From Bolinopsis microptera (taxonomy: Eukaryota; Ctenophora; Tentaculata; Lobata; Bolinopsidae), in the NCBI RefSeq assembly GCF_026151205.1, contig NC_087081.1, positions 15,550,837 to 15,614,836 on the forward strand: 64,000 bases of DNA. The letters are read 5' to 3'. Shown one piece after another: positions 31,701-41,151 of this stretch (its first letter is position 1; each line of letters begins with the position of its first letter). A program made the position numbers and the translations under genes. The notes under the pieces are model-generated. The model did no database searches, was not told where the DNA came from, and saw nothing but the letters and a program-made list of their open reading frames with translations.

Positions 31701-32587
31701 ATGTTATTTCAGGGGTAATATTCAGTGCAATATACATGTTTTAACTACATTTTTAACCGAGGCATGAAATATTTCGTTTGTTAAGGCTGTGCAAGTGGTG
31801 ATCAACCAAACATTGGTGATATAAAACAATACAGTGTGTCCCGACCGCGACAACAGAGAACCAAGTGAACACGTGACGTCATCACAACAAGTGAAGATCA
31901 TGTGATGCTTGGACAAACATTTGCTTGAAAACATCACAATAGTCGTGTAATGAGCAATTTATTGTCGTGAACTAATTGGGTACTCGAGCTGTTGACATGG
32001 TGGATCACATGATTGTCACGCGGCTCCTGAATGAGCCTTGAAACATTTGGAGTCAATTTGGTTTCAAATTCCGAACATAATGCACTAATTTTAAATGCAG
32101 CTCAGCTGTCAAGCTCTTTAAGAAATCCAATCAGTGCCTACTGCCTATCTATATCTCACAAAAAATGAATGGGCAAAATGAACAGGTTTCTTGTGGAGTG
32201 TCTTTGGAGTTTCAAGTCGTTAGGTTTTAAAATTTGAGGCAAGTTGTTAACAAAAGTAAATTTATCGCCTTTTTTGGGACACCCTGGATATTATATAGTA
32301 TACCTAAAAAGGGAAACAACTTTGAAAAACAACTCACAAAATTTCGATGGTTTTTTATTGACAGAGAAAAAAAAAGTAAAAAACAACTTACAAAATTTGA
32401 GTGGTTTTTCATTGACAGAACAAAGCCACGTGCACAATTGGAAATCGTTGACTGCCCCAGTGGAGACTGCATGAACAAAGGATTTTATATCTTTCTCAAG
32501 CAATTCCCTCTCTCTGTAAGTCCTAATAAAGGATTTGAAATCGAATGCATGGTCCGAGCTGTTGTCACGTGCTGTTTCTGATGCCAT
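20739..32587 (-). CDS. Thymidine-phosphorylase-like protein, 13 exons, active site degenerate
   Basis: The coding exons (minus strand) are 32587-32392, 31564-31453, 31066-31008, 30783-30645, 30239-30151, 29945-29829, 29417-29315, 28203-28103, 27964-27802, 22005-21845, 21527-21445, 21316-21237 and 20854-20739, about 506 aa in all. All but two junctions agree in phase. Family landmarks follow the order of human thymidine phosphorylase. They are the N-terminal helix FKSFIRTYRERELLEKDI, LEKLKCIPGF, YSKMLGYPLEIQDVIEILSG, LKKFLEMLAVQGV, and the C-terminal barrel piece GGQGIKICADISSRVNVGTC. The enzyme normally splits thymidine to thymine and deoxyribose-1-phosphate. Here KHSTGG is replaced by YKATDV, GHTGGT by a VGNNVS-like stretch, and the SxxSK motif is missing. 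It is therefore probably a pseudoenzyme. One base appears to be missing at the exon 3/4 junction and one inside exon 5, from assembly error or decay. The last three exons add a lysine/glutamate/serine-rich tail. Intron 9 contains the MFS gene. Confidence 0.72.
21845..22005 (-). CDS. Exon 10 of the thymidine-phosphorylase-like gene
   Basis: Acceptor CCTCAG, donor ACG|GTTAGT, entering in phase 1 and leaving in phase 0. It encodes IIRDIRLDNLERVVTNRLGG and GGQGIKICADISSRVNVGTC. This is the C-terminal domain of pyrimidine nucleoside phosphorylases, normally G-x-V-x-x-ID followed by a V-x-x-G-D-x-V-x-x-G pattern. Its phase matches exon 9 at 27802, 5.8 kb away, which shows that the MFS gene lies within the intervening intron. 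Confidence 0.7.
22410..26482 (-). CDS. MFS transporter, SLC18-like (vesicular-type), nested gene
   Basis: A polytopic membrane transporter of about 445 aa in two exons. Exon 1 (26482-26347) starts MNRLTVTPSGIRAMIVFTAI and ends at the donor G|GTAACT. Exon 2 (23620-22410) begins GISGILIGFFGLFVAPGCMI, and tandem acceptors 9 bases apart (23620 or 23611) both keep frame. The hydrophobic helices number about twelve. GLFVAPG, RLLQG, a GIVNGGGYSGIAVANVLGS signature and a C-half with SSGLFYVMVSVGYSAGNSI resemble SLC18B1-type transporters, which use proton exchange to load vesicles with polyamines or amines. The substrate here is unknown. Two frame changes occur in exon 2, near 23340 and near 23150, each fixed by one base. 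They may be sequence errors or decay. The intron is almost wholly an 11-bp minisatellite. The start was set at the ATG at 26482 because the upstream in-frame codons lack an ATG. Confidence 0.68.
23695..26335. repeat. GGTAGGATATA minisatellite, 2.6 kb, with higher-order structure
   Basis: More than 200 copies of an 11-base unit GGTAGGATATA, with variants GGTAGGATAAA, GGAAGGATATA and the 14-base GGTAGGATATAATA. Longer blocks recur. A rare GATATAATGGGTAGG variant appears at 26051 and 26281, 230 bases apart within matching context. An AGGAAGGATATAGGTAGTAA block recurs near 23945, 24541, 24605, 25190 and 25731. The array occupies the MFS intron, starting about 12 bases after the 5' splice site. 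The 900-residue YPTYILPIS-type open frames are by-products. Confidence 0.95.
26771..26921. mobile_element. pogo/Tc1-type MITE with CAGTAAAACCCCG ends
   Basis: The element begins CAGTAAAACCCCGATTTA and ends TGGTTTTACTG, with TA on both sides, as expected for Tc1/mariner/pogo insertions. Its interior is a tandem array of CCGATTTACCGCGGAC units. It lies about 290 bases upstream of the MFS start codon. Confidence 0.75.
26922..27639. other. Intron 9 of the phosphorylase-like gene, upstream of MFS; no exon recognised
   Basis: No coding segment is seen. A CACGTGAAAATTAGGC copy at 27359 resembles 22116-22131 in inverse context, and TGATGCGATTAAAAATTTCTT with AAATCGGCTGTATCTTTGG (27417-27477) is an inverted copy of 22170-22230. 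A diverged inverted repeat therefore brackets the MFS gene. Confidence 0.45.
27640..27796. repeat. AATTAAAGTCC 11-bp minisatellite
   Basis: About 14 copies of CAATTAAAGTC/CAATTAAAGTT. On the sense strand it begins about 5 bases after the donor of exon 9 (27801). Confidence 0.93.
28492..28913. repeat. (AAAC)n / (AGAC)n microsatellite, 422 bp
   Basis: Alternating blocks of AAAC and AGAC tetranucleotides (AAAC, AGAC with ACAC, AAAC, AGAC, AAAC). Because the period is not a multiple of three but contains no stop, it creates open frames of KQTN or VCLF repeats in several frames. None is a gene. Confidence 0.97.
28919..29263. repeat. Near-perfect palindrome, ~170-bp arms
   Basis: 28919-29088 is repeated in inverse at 29091-29263. 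The centre reads AAAAAAATTTTAATA, and only a few bases differ. The centre-proximal bases of both arms (AAATTATTTGTTATATAGTA) are the end of the MITE body, so this looks like an inverted duplication of the element's 3' part. Confidence 0.9.
29462..29557. repeat. (GTGTACATA)n 9-bp minisatellite
   Basis: Ten to eleven copies, about 45 bases upstream (sense strand) of the acceptor of exon 7. Confidence 0.95.
29690..29826. repeat. AATAAGTGACCAC 13-bp minisatellite
   Basis: About six clean copies plus decayed ones. On the sense strand the intron begins GTGCGTATTGGTCACATATT, so the array starts essentially at the splice donor of exon 6. Confidence 0.92.
30250..30400. repeat. ACATTATACATTGT array in intron 4
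   Basis: Imperfect copies of TACATTATACMTTG placed just upstream (sense strand) of the exon 5 acceptor. Confidence 0.8.
30545..30640. repeat. GTACAGTGTACATTATACA array in intron 4
   Basis: Short palindromic GTAC-rich units, related to those at 30250-30400. They begin about 14 bases after the donor of exon 4 on the sense strand. Confidence 0.75.
31622..31670. repeat. CACGTG/TGACGTCA repeat in intron 1
   Basis: Copies of GATGACGTCACGTGATATTT, members of the dispersed E-box/CRE repeat. Confidence 0.7.
32318..32420 (-). repeat. 54-bp tandem duplication of a 5' splice site (exon 1 of the phosphorylase-like gene)
   Basis: On the sense strand the coding end plus donor, CTGTCAATGAAAAACCACTC then AAATTTT|GTAAGT, recurs 54 bases later as AAATTTT|GTGAGT. 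Both donors leave phase 1, so either can splice to exon 2. The distal one would insert 18 residues beginning CKLFF. Confidence 0.7.
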
Positions 32588-33166
32588 GGCCCTAAAGTAA
32601 TTAGTTAATTAATTAACTTAAGTAATTAGGAGATACGCGACGTTAACAAATGTAGATGATATTTATAGTACATGGAACAAGCTTTGGATTTCAGATTGTG
32701 GTTGAACTATTATATACATCACACATTAGGGATGTGATGGTCAATGGGCCATCAAAATAAATCAGATATGCAACATATGACCAACGATTGCAAATACAAG
32801 ATGAGAAGAATTAGTTAAATTACCAGTGAACAATTACGAAGAAACTTTCAATACAAATAAAAGATATTCATCTATCAGTCACAATTTTTGGTCACATGCA
32901 AATTTCTCAGCTCTCAACTTTGTGCAAATTTCGATGGCATATTTACGAAAGCTGGGAATTGCAAAAAAAGTGCTAAATCCGATAAACGTCTATATTTCCA
33001 ATTTCTTGATTTTTCATATATTTCATTTCTTTTTGAGGCAAATAAACGGTTTAAAGAATCTTGTTAAAAAACCCTGACTGTATGAATTTGATGTGCTGCC
33101 TATAGTGACTGAAAATGATTCATACATATAATTATGATTTTTCGAACATTAATACAAATAATGTGA
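32588..33166. other. Intergenic space between the phosphorylase-like and nucleotidyltransferase genes
   Basis: No exon is seen. An acceptor CTTTAG sits directly before the ATG region of the phosphorylase-like gene (32590-32596), which suggests a 5' untranslated exon further upstream, not located. Confidence 0.4.
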
Positions 33167-35121
33167 TCACCGCACTCTCAAAAGTGACAAAATAGAAAAT
33201 GAAGCTGCTTTCAAAAGTCTAACTCTTAATAAAGGTGGGATTGTTCTTGATATATGATATGAAGCTTTTAAAAATCCTGCATCACTATGCGTAGTGGGTG
33301 TAATTAAATTAAATGATACTGGTTCAAACTTAAAATTTGGAAAAGGAAGCATTATGTAGCTCTGGAAAATATTATGTTTCATTTTATCTAAAGTCTTACA
33401 TCTGACATCTATGAGTTTTTGGCGATTGTTCTGAGGTTGTGGTGAGCCCTTCTCTGGAGTCTCAATCTCCTTCATCATGTCCTCCAGTAGATAGGGGTCA
33501 TTTTGGATTATAACTCCTTCCTCATGAACTATAAGGGTCTCCTTCACAGATATCGTCTCTTTCTTTTCGTTATGTCTCTTGTTCTTTTTAGTGGGAGTCT
33601 TTTTGTTGCTGGCTTGTACGTCTGTTTTAGAAGGGCTTCCAACAGATGTTTGTTGGTTTGAATTCTCGCTAGGCTCTGGGTTTGATTCTGAGCCTTTCCT
33701 TCTAGGTTTGTTATCCCGCTTTTTTGGACGAGAATTAGGTTTTTCAATGTCAGGTTCTGAAACAGAAAATACATGTCAGCGATCATGAGTATTCATTGAA
33801 AACTTATTGTATAATCGATTATTGTTAATCTTCAATAATACATATTTCGATTTGGTGCTTTAAATTCTAATTCTAGTTAAACTGCACTGCAATTTTATGC
33901 AAGTCTGCAAGCGCATCATTCAAAGCCCTGAAATTTACGCTGTCTAATTCATCAATATTCCTTATCCTAGCTTAATATCACTATGATACTATGGTAGACA
34001 CTCGTTCTTATCAGGCAAGTAAAATATATCTAAATCATAACACTAAGAAAACCAACAACTACAGACTTACCACAAAATGGATGAAGCAAGGGGGCCCATT
34101 TTTGCGAAAGTCCAAGGTCCCCTAACTCGTTGATGAAATCCATTAATTGAGAATCACTCATATCATGATCTGATAATATGCAAAGCAAATGGTAGTAAAA
34201 CAACTTCAGCTCATAAACTCGTTTCGGTGACATGGTTCTTCCAAGATTCTTTTCAATTATCGGGTCTTCCAGCGTGAAAATAGATCTATCCATTTTCTGA
34301 GTAACTTTTTTAAGGTCAAAGTCTCTTATGTCAATAGCATACATGGAACTGTCCAACTCACAAGCATAGAACCGTAAGAAATCAAGGAAAATTTCACCCT
34401 CTGAAGCTGCAATGGTTTCTTCTTGTTTAATGTAGGGAGGCTTAACAATAACATGATCTATTTTGTGCTTCCCGTGGAGGAGAAAGTTAATGTACATGAG
34501 TATGTGCCCATATGAAGATAGCCCACCTATTTTGGCACTACCTAATGAAGGTTCCTTTGAAAGCACATACTTGATGAAACGTCCTACTGCAGGAACTTTT
34601 ATATTCTTTTGGGCATACGTATTCAATAATGCAGAGTTTTCCAAAACATCATGTTTGGGATCGTGATTAGAGGAAAAAGTTACATCCAACTCCATTGCAT
34701 TCTTCTTGTGCTTAACAGTAAGAATTGGATGATTACCACGCCTTACAAAGTTTAACATTGTAAAGGGTGAGGAATTTCTTTTGAGAGAATCGCGGAGTGG
34801 GTTAAAGTAGGTATTTTTGCGCTTCAAGTCATAATTTGACATGACAAAGCAGTCAACGTCAGATGATTTGGTACCAAAGCCATTTATACATGATCCAAAA
34901 ATGTATACATTTGCACTGGGGCCAAATGTATTATGGCAAATTGCTCTCAGATCGTCAACAGCTTCGTTTCTCTTTTGATTGAAAGCGTCATCTTGATGTG
35001 AGTTGTCATTGTAACAGTTGATAACTTCTGTTAATGTGCGAACTGCACTTTCACTTCTCTCAGGTATGTCATCAACACCAAAGTAAATTTTACCATTTCT
35101 TTTAAATTTTTCTTCCGGCAT
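33167..35121 (-). CDS. Cid1-type RNA nucleotidyltransferase (TUTase / non-canonical poly(A) polymerase), two exons
   Basis: This enzyme family adds U or A to RNA 3' ends. Exon 1 (35121-34071) encodes about 350 residues. The nucleotidyltransferase signature is YIFGSCINGFGTKSSDVDCF, with GS at 76-77 and catalytic D88 and D90. The third carboxylate is D146 in MELDVTF. A central/PAP-associated helical domain follows (about 160-330). Exon 1 ends at the donor G|GTAAGT. Exon 2 (33756-33167) follows TTTCAG in matching phase 1 and encodes a basic, disordered stretch (PKKRDNKPRRKGSESN and on) to a stop, giving about 546 aa. Alternatively it may splice at T|GTAAGAC near 33402. No zinc finger or RNA-binding module is seen, and U versus A preference cannot be read. 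An acceptor TTTTTCTAG directly before the ATG implies an upstream 5' exon. Confidence 0.85.
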
Positions 35122-35661
35122 TACCTAGAAAAATTGTTTTTGAAAGCAGGAAATCATACACTTGAAAAAAACAACTTTATATTGAATATGGAATGAACTT
35201 CTGCACTCAATACACTCTTTATCGAATGCCAGAATCTTTCAAGGGGGCCGCGGGGGGGGGGGGGGGGGGGGGGGTCTTCATCGAAATTCTCTTGAAATTG
35301 ATTTTATAAATGTTTCTGATAGAGGGAATTGATATCTATCAGCTGCTTTTGGTCCCCCCTGAAAATCGAGTCTAAAAATCTATCTTCTCCTACATTTTTT
35401 GAGGAATCACCCTGAAACTTTCAGGATATGTTCTAGGGATCATTTAGAAGAGATCTGTCGAGCCGAATTTTGGGATAGGCCTTAGAAATCTTGGACCTAG
35501 AAAAATCATCAAAAAATGAGGTCCACGATTTTCAAAATCGAATAAAAAAGACCCCCCCCTGGCCCCCTTAAAGCAGCTCTTAAAAGCAGAACAAAAAACA
35601 AACATCTCAAACTTTATCATAAATAATGGCTATAATACAATTGAAAGACATATATATATAT
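35122..35661. other. No gene recognised; poly-G run
   Basis: A run of about 20 G at 35254-35273. The rest is AT-rich, with TATATATATA directly before the hAT-like element. Confidence 0.5.
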
Positions 35662-36100
35662 CAGGGGCGGCCTGTGGGAGCTGGCTGGCGTTATGTTTGA
35701 TCGACGGACTCAGAGGGCTTGTATGTAATGTGTAACAGGCGACAGCAAACACAAACTTATAAAATGAGTGAAATAGGACACCACATGTGTATGATCTCAG
35801 CCACGCAGTATGATAGTAGATAGTTCAAATCGGTCCAGTACGTTGATGCAATGATGTCCTTTATAACATGTTCAATTAACTGTGTGTTATTACTGCATGG
35901 CTGAGGTATCCAAACGAGGATCGGACGCCTCACAACATGATTTCACAAAGATCATGCGTGCGTTTACAGTCAAACGTTTGAGTAAAATAACAAGCTATAT
36001 ATTGCGATATTTCCGAATACTCTTTTTCAAGCACCAGATAATAATATCAGGGCGTCCACGAATGCCTGGACGCAGCAACCGCCCTCAGCAGCCGCCTCTG
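35662..36100. mobile_element. hAT-like non-autonomous element
   Basis: The ends are inverted: CAGGGGCGGCCTGTGGGAG at the left and CTCAGCAGCCGCCTCTG at the right. CAGxGGCGGC is a common hAT terminus. No transposase lies inside. An 8-base target duplication is not clear. Confidence 0.6.
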
Positions 36101-36194
36101 ATATTGTTTATGTAATATTTATAACAATCTGTTGCAAAACAGGGGTTTTAAAAAGTTCAGAACTACAATGGTTCCATAGGCACCTGAATATATA

Positions 36195-37205
36195 TAACAT
36201 CCAGATCGGAACATTATTTATAAGTTGCATAGTTGTAATGTTTCTGGGGCAAAATTTTGATTGATCCCGTTTGTTGCAACAAGGAAAAGACTCTCATGAT
36301 GATGAAAATCTAAATATCATAGGCTACAATGAGCATTTTAGTAACAAATAGTATGAAAGATCTGAAATTTTAAAAAAAAATAAAATCCCTAAAAATATTT
36401 ACACACCAAGTTAAAAATATAAATACTTTATTTTAAAAACACAATATCAAATAAGGTGGTTGATCAGTCACTTGTGTCATTACGACGACGTCGTTATATC
36501 AAGTCAAAATATTCCCCAAAAGACTCTCAATGAAACATGAATGAAACAAGAAATTTAATTTTAGCACATTTTACAGAATAAAAAGATGTACAACAATTCA
36601 TGAAATATAATGCCCATTTGGTGTATAGACTTTTTGTCCTTGACTGCTAGTTTGGTTTTGGAAGGACAAGTAACTAACGGGCAAGGAATGCGCGTGCCTG
36701 AAAGCTTTTGCACACACCAAAAAGCTAGTTCAATTAAGTTTTTAGAGACAAGGCTCATATTAGGACAAGAAGAAAATTGTTAGCAGACATTAGGGGGTTC
36801 TGTTTATAGTTGTTACTGTAGGTTGCAGTCTTGTTGTGACAAAAAATCTACACTAAAACATGCTTTAGTTTATACCGTGTAGTTATGGCCTTTGTATCAA
36901 TGGTTATAATAAGCTATAAATATCTTAAACTATTATACAGTGCTAGTTACAAATTTCTTTATACTTCTTTCTCAGATTTTTTTAAAATATTAAACAAATA
37001 TAAATTTATTTTATTAAAACTTTCTCACACATACTTTACTCATAGGACAAGACTTGGAAAACAGTATCCTAGGAGAATTTAATTGAGATGTGTGTGACCA
37101 GCCAGTTATAATCAGGAAAGGAATAATTCGACGTTTCAATGTAACAACATCGTATCCATGATCTTAATTTATTCGTTATAAAGTAGCCTTGAACGTGTTA
37201 AACCA
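36195..37205 (+). mobile_element. MITE copy 3, diverged (TGTATTCTGGG family)
   Basis: The left end AGATCGGAACATTATTTATA and following bases is a diverged form of the copy 2 left end. GGAATAATTCGACGTTTCAA and ATCGTATCCATGATCTTAAT at 37117-37165 match the body of copies 1 and 2. The central 700 bases are unrelated and hold no gene that I recognise. Confidence 0.5.
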
Positions 37206-37396
37206 TCTAAATATGACGATTTTTGGGTTATTTTTAATTCTACCCAACTTTTGAATAAAAATGCTGCAGACTAGCACGTATTTAGTAAAAAATGTTGTAA
37301 ACATTTAATTTGCTCTATCCAGAGCCCTTGCGCTTGCAGTAGCACGCGCCCGCCTCACGGCGGTAAAAAGGGCTCTAGCTATTAACCCACCCAACG

Positions 37397-37431
37397 ATTT
37401 TGGCACCACTCTACAGTGGTGCCAAAATTTC
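37397..37431. other. Perfect hairpin TTTTGGCACCACT / AGTGGTGCCAAAA
   Basis: 13-base arms around a CTAC loop, set in a GC-rich patch. It could be a transposon end or a transcript hairpin. Nothing else in the window explains it. Confidence 0.7.
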
Positions 37432-37951
37432 CCGCGCTTTTGTCCTCATATGCGACGTGTGTAGCCTTTCAGACATTGATTGTGTAAACGAGGTGTCGTA
37501 CTGTCAGTTGGTTACAATGGTCTTTTACAAATGATACACACTGATTCCAGATACAGATAACATCCTGTATAAGTTAATTGTTAGAATGTATTATCAATGA
37601 TATCATTAGATTACTCAATCACAATATTATCAAATATATCATTAGATCAATCAATCACAATATGTCCTTGACATTACTCCCCCTTAAAAAAAAATATTCA
37701 GCGATAAAGTCGCGTGATAAAGTGCGCGTTTTTTTATGCGCGGCTTTAAATGCTAAAAAATGTACTTCTCTTATGCGTAAGATCTAAAATCTAGCTGTAG
37801 AAAAACCGTTATTTCTATGCTACGTAAGTTTTACAAAACATCACGTAAGTCTGAAAGCTCAATATAAATTTAAAATCAGGTTAAAAATGTATCAAATTTG
37901 TCATTAAATGCATCTAATAAATATTAGTTAAAAGTTGATACAACTTTAAAT

Positions 37952-38348
37952 TTATCTCTCATCATAGAAATCAGTTTGTTTTTGTTCATCAACTCCATAA
38001 AAAGTTGGTTTACACACAATTCTACCTGACGAGCGAACTGTACTTTCTGAAGTAGGTTGTGGAGTAGTTGGAGAAGCAGCGTGTTGAATAGTCGGAGAAG
38101 CAGAGTGTTGAGTAGTTGGAGAAGTAGGGTGTTGAATAGTCGGAGAAGCAGAGTGTTGAATAGTCGGAGAAGTAGGGTGCGAGATGTTTTCACTAAAAGC
38201 TGCCATATCTTCTTGTGGAATATTTATAACATTGTTTCTAAATGCAGTCATATCCACTTGTACTTTGTTGAAAGGCAATTTCAGAGCTCTAGTTAAAGGT
38301 GATACTTCACTGGGATCTGCTCGAGATGCTAAATTTTCGTCTAAGTTC
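37952..38348 (-). pseudogene. C-terminal end of a retrotransposon polyprotein (cut by the assembly gap)
   Basis: Reads NLDENLASRADPSEVSPLTR, LKLPFNKVQVDMTAFRNNV, then eight-residue SPTIQH/SPTTQH repeats, and ends RSSGRIVCKPTFYGVDEQ before a stop at 37952. A proline-rich spacer followed by RSxGRxxxKPxxY is typical of the far C-terminus of integrase polyproteins of Gypsy- or BEL-type elements. The catalytic parts would lie to the right, inside or beyond the gap. Confidence 0.5.
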
Positions 38349-38448
38349 NNNNNNNNNNNNNNNNNNNNNNNNNNNNNNNNNNNNNNNNNNNNNNNNNNNN
38401 NNNNNNNNNNNNNNNNNNNNNNNNNNNNNNNNNNNNNNNNNNNNNNNN
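38349..38448. other. Assembly gap of exactly 100 N
   Basis: 100 N is the conventional length for a gap of unknown size, so distance and even adjacency across it are not certain. Confidence 0.99.
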
Positions 38449-41118
38449 TTTTGCAATCTCTGTCCCTTTTTTAACAGTTAACAAAAAAACAACTTTAAAA
38501 AACCCCACATCAAGTTCAATTCGATGACCAGGATAATCCTATTCATCTGGGCACTCCCCAGTCCCCCGCTCTCCGCTGCCCATTCCACGTTCACTGTATC
38601 AGAACTTCAGAATATCAGCCGACAGCAATTCTACTTCGGCATCCCCCCTATTGACAAAAATCCTAGAAACCCGACCGGATCTGATGACTCCGCAATAAAA
38701 AGTTGCTTTTATAACTCAGTTCATAGCTATTTTTTTAACTGCCATCCTGCTAGCATGTCCTGATGGTCGGATTCTTTGTTAAGACCACGAAGAAGGTTTC
38801 AAAAACTATCAAAAACTTTTAGAAAAAGATAACGGCATTAAAAAAAGAATCTGGGAAAGTGGACTACAGGAAGAAATGAAACCAGAAGAAGACCCCCAAG
38901 AAATAGTAAAAATCACAGAGTCAGACCGAATTTTAAAACCCAAAAAAAACTATCAAAAAAGCAGCGTATGCTTAAGAAAATTGAAACTGAAGGAAAAGCT
39001 CAAAAAAAAAACACCGCTAGCGAAGATGCCCCACCCATGGAAAAAGTTTTCGCAAAGAAAACGAAGAAGACGACCCCCTGAGAAGCCTTTAACGAGAGGA
39101 AAAAAAGGGGAAAACTATTTTTTAAAGGTAAACAAATCCTCCCCTTTTTGGGACGGTCCCCCCCCCCCCCCTTTTTGGGACGGTCATGATCACATTCTCG
39201 GGCTAATTTTAACGCCCCAATTTCTAAATTACTAAATTTAAACGGACAAAAAAAAAATGCTTAAATTTAGACAAGTTTGTTTCCACAAGTTTATTTCAGA
39301 TTTACCCGGCCAGGACGTATCAGACACGGAGTTGAGCCCAGGAAAATTGGTAAAGGTGTCACTATCCTTTTCCCCCAAAACATCAGAAGAAGTCATCTGG
39401 CCCAAAAAAAATACCCAAATTTTTACCCTCAGGATCTTGAAAACCTGTGAACTTGTTTTCATTTCTGGGGACGAAAAATGCAAAATGGTCACCATAACGA
39501 ATTCAAAGTATCGGATAGCGTTTTCACCCGTCTTTTGGCAAGAAAAAAGAAAAGAAAGAAAACATCTGGTCAAAGGAAATTTGAATTTATTAGTCGGGAT
39601 CCACAGAAGAGGAACAATACGCAGTTAAAGAAAAATCGCCCACTTTAACCCCGAAGCTTCCCGGAAAGAGTTCTTCCAAAAAAACCTTCACGAAGACCAC
39701 CTCCTAAACACAAAAATTAAAGGATTTAAGAACCGGGAAATTTAACAATCAGAAGCCGGAAAAAAGTGATTCACCAATTTAGATGAAATAAATGTCCACA
39801 GTCACCCCCCTGAAATCACCAGATCCAAGCTTCCCCACAGCTAATAGGCTGTCGTCTGCGAGGGAAAGAAGTTTTGAATCAAATATCTTAAAAAGAAATA
39901 GGGAAAACCAAAACTGTGCCGGATACAGCCACAGAAGAAAACACTGAAAGAAAGAAAAGAAGGGGGGATCCCGCTGTGTAATCGAAGTGGAAAGAGATGA
40001 ATGTTATATCCCTCGACTCCCGCCATCCCTCCCACCAAACCCCTCTCCTGTCACCCCCCAGTGCCTTTTGGGAAGAGTGTCCCGCAAACCCCCTCACCTA
40101 ATAAAGTAAAAACTGGCCGCTCAAAAGCCCCTCCTTCCACTCCCCACCCTCAATATCCAAAGATCCAAACTTCCCCAGAACCCCAAAGTCCACATTAACG
40201 ACCTGCTCGGCGTCAAAAAAACCCAAAAAAATAAGAACCCCCTCTATTAGCGAAAACAAACTCCCCCCCCAAAAAAACATGCGAAGAGATCATGTTCCGA
40301 CCAAAGGAGCAGTCAGGAAAAAGGAGGGCCCATATTCGGCAAACTAAGAGTCTCAACTATTGGAACTAATCATTTTCCAACAAAAAACTCCAAAAGAAAA
40401 AAACGAAGCCCCCTTATTGCAAAAAAACAAATTTTCTGGGGGCCAAAAAAACCCCATTTTTCAAAAATTTTTAAAAGAAAAAGTGAAAGGGGGATCCTGG
40501 TTAAAAAAATTCCCCCTTTTGGGAAAACAAATTTTTTTTTCGTTTTTTCCCGGTTTTGCGTCTTTTAAAAAAACGAATTCCAAAATTTTTTATAAAATAA
40601 AAATTTAAAAATTATAAAAATTTTTTCAATTTTCCCCTTAAGGGGCCCCTTTTTCGAGTAGGTTTTTAAAATGTTAAAAAGTTTTAAAAAATGTTTTTTT
40701 GGGTTCCCTTTTTTAAATTTAAAACCCCTTAAAAATTTCCCCCGAAAAAGGTGGGGCCCTTTAAAAAAAAGAAAAAAAAATAAAAAGTAATGAAATATAC
40801 AAATAAAATTTTTTAAAAAACAAGTAAACCCCTTTTCAAAAACCCCCTTTCAAAAAAAAGCAAACCCGGGTTTTGGAAAAGGGGAAATAAACCCCCTTTT
40901 TTGGAAACCAAAATTTAAAAAGGGGTGGGCCCCCCATCCTTTCAAGAAAAAAATAGATAAAAGGGAAAAACCAAAAACGGGGGGTACAATTTTTATTCCC
41001 CACGAAAAATATTCTTAAAAATTTTTCATTTTTCAGTTTTTAAAATTTTTTTTAAAACCCTACCCCAAAAAAAAAAAAAAAGATTTAAAAAAAAAAAAAA
41101 AACCCCAAAAAAAAAAAG

Positions 41119-41151
<33 letters not shown>

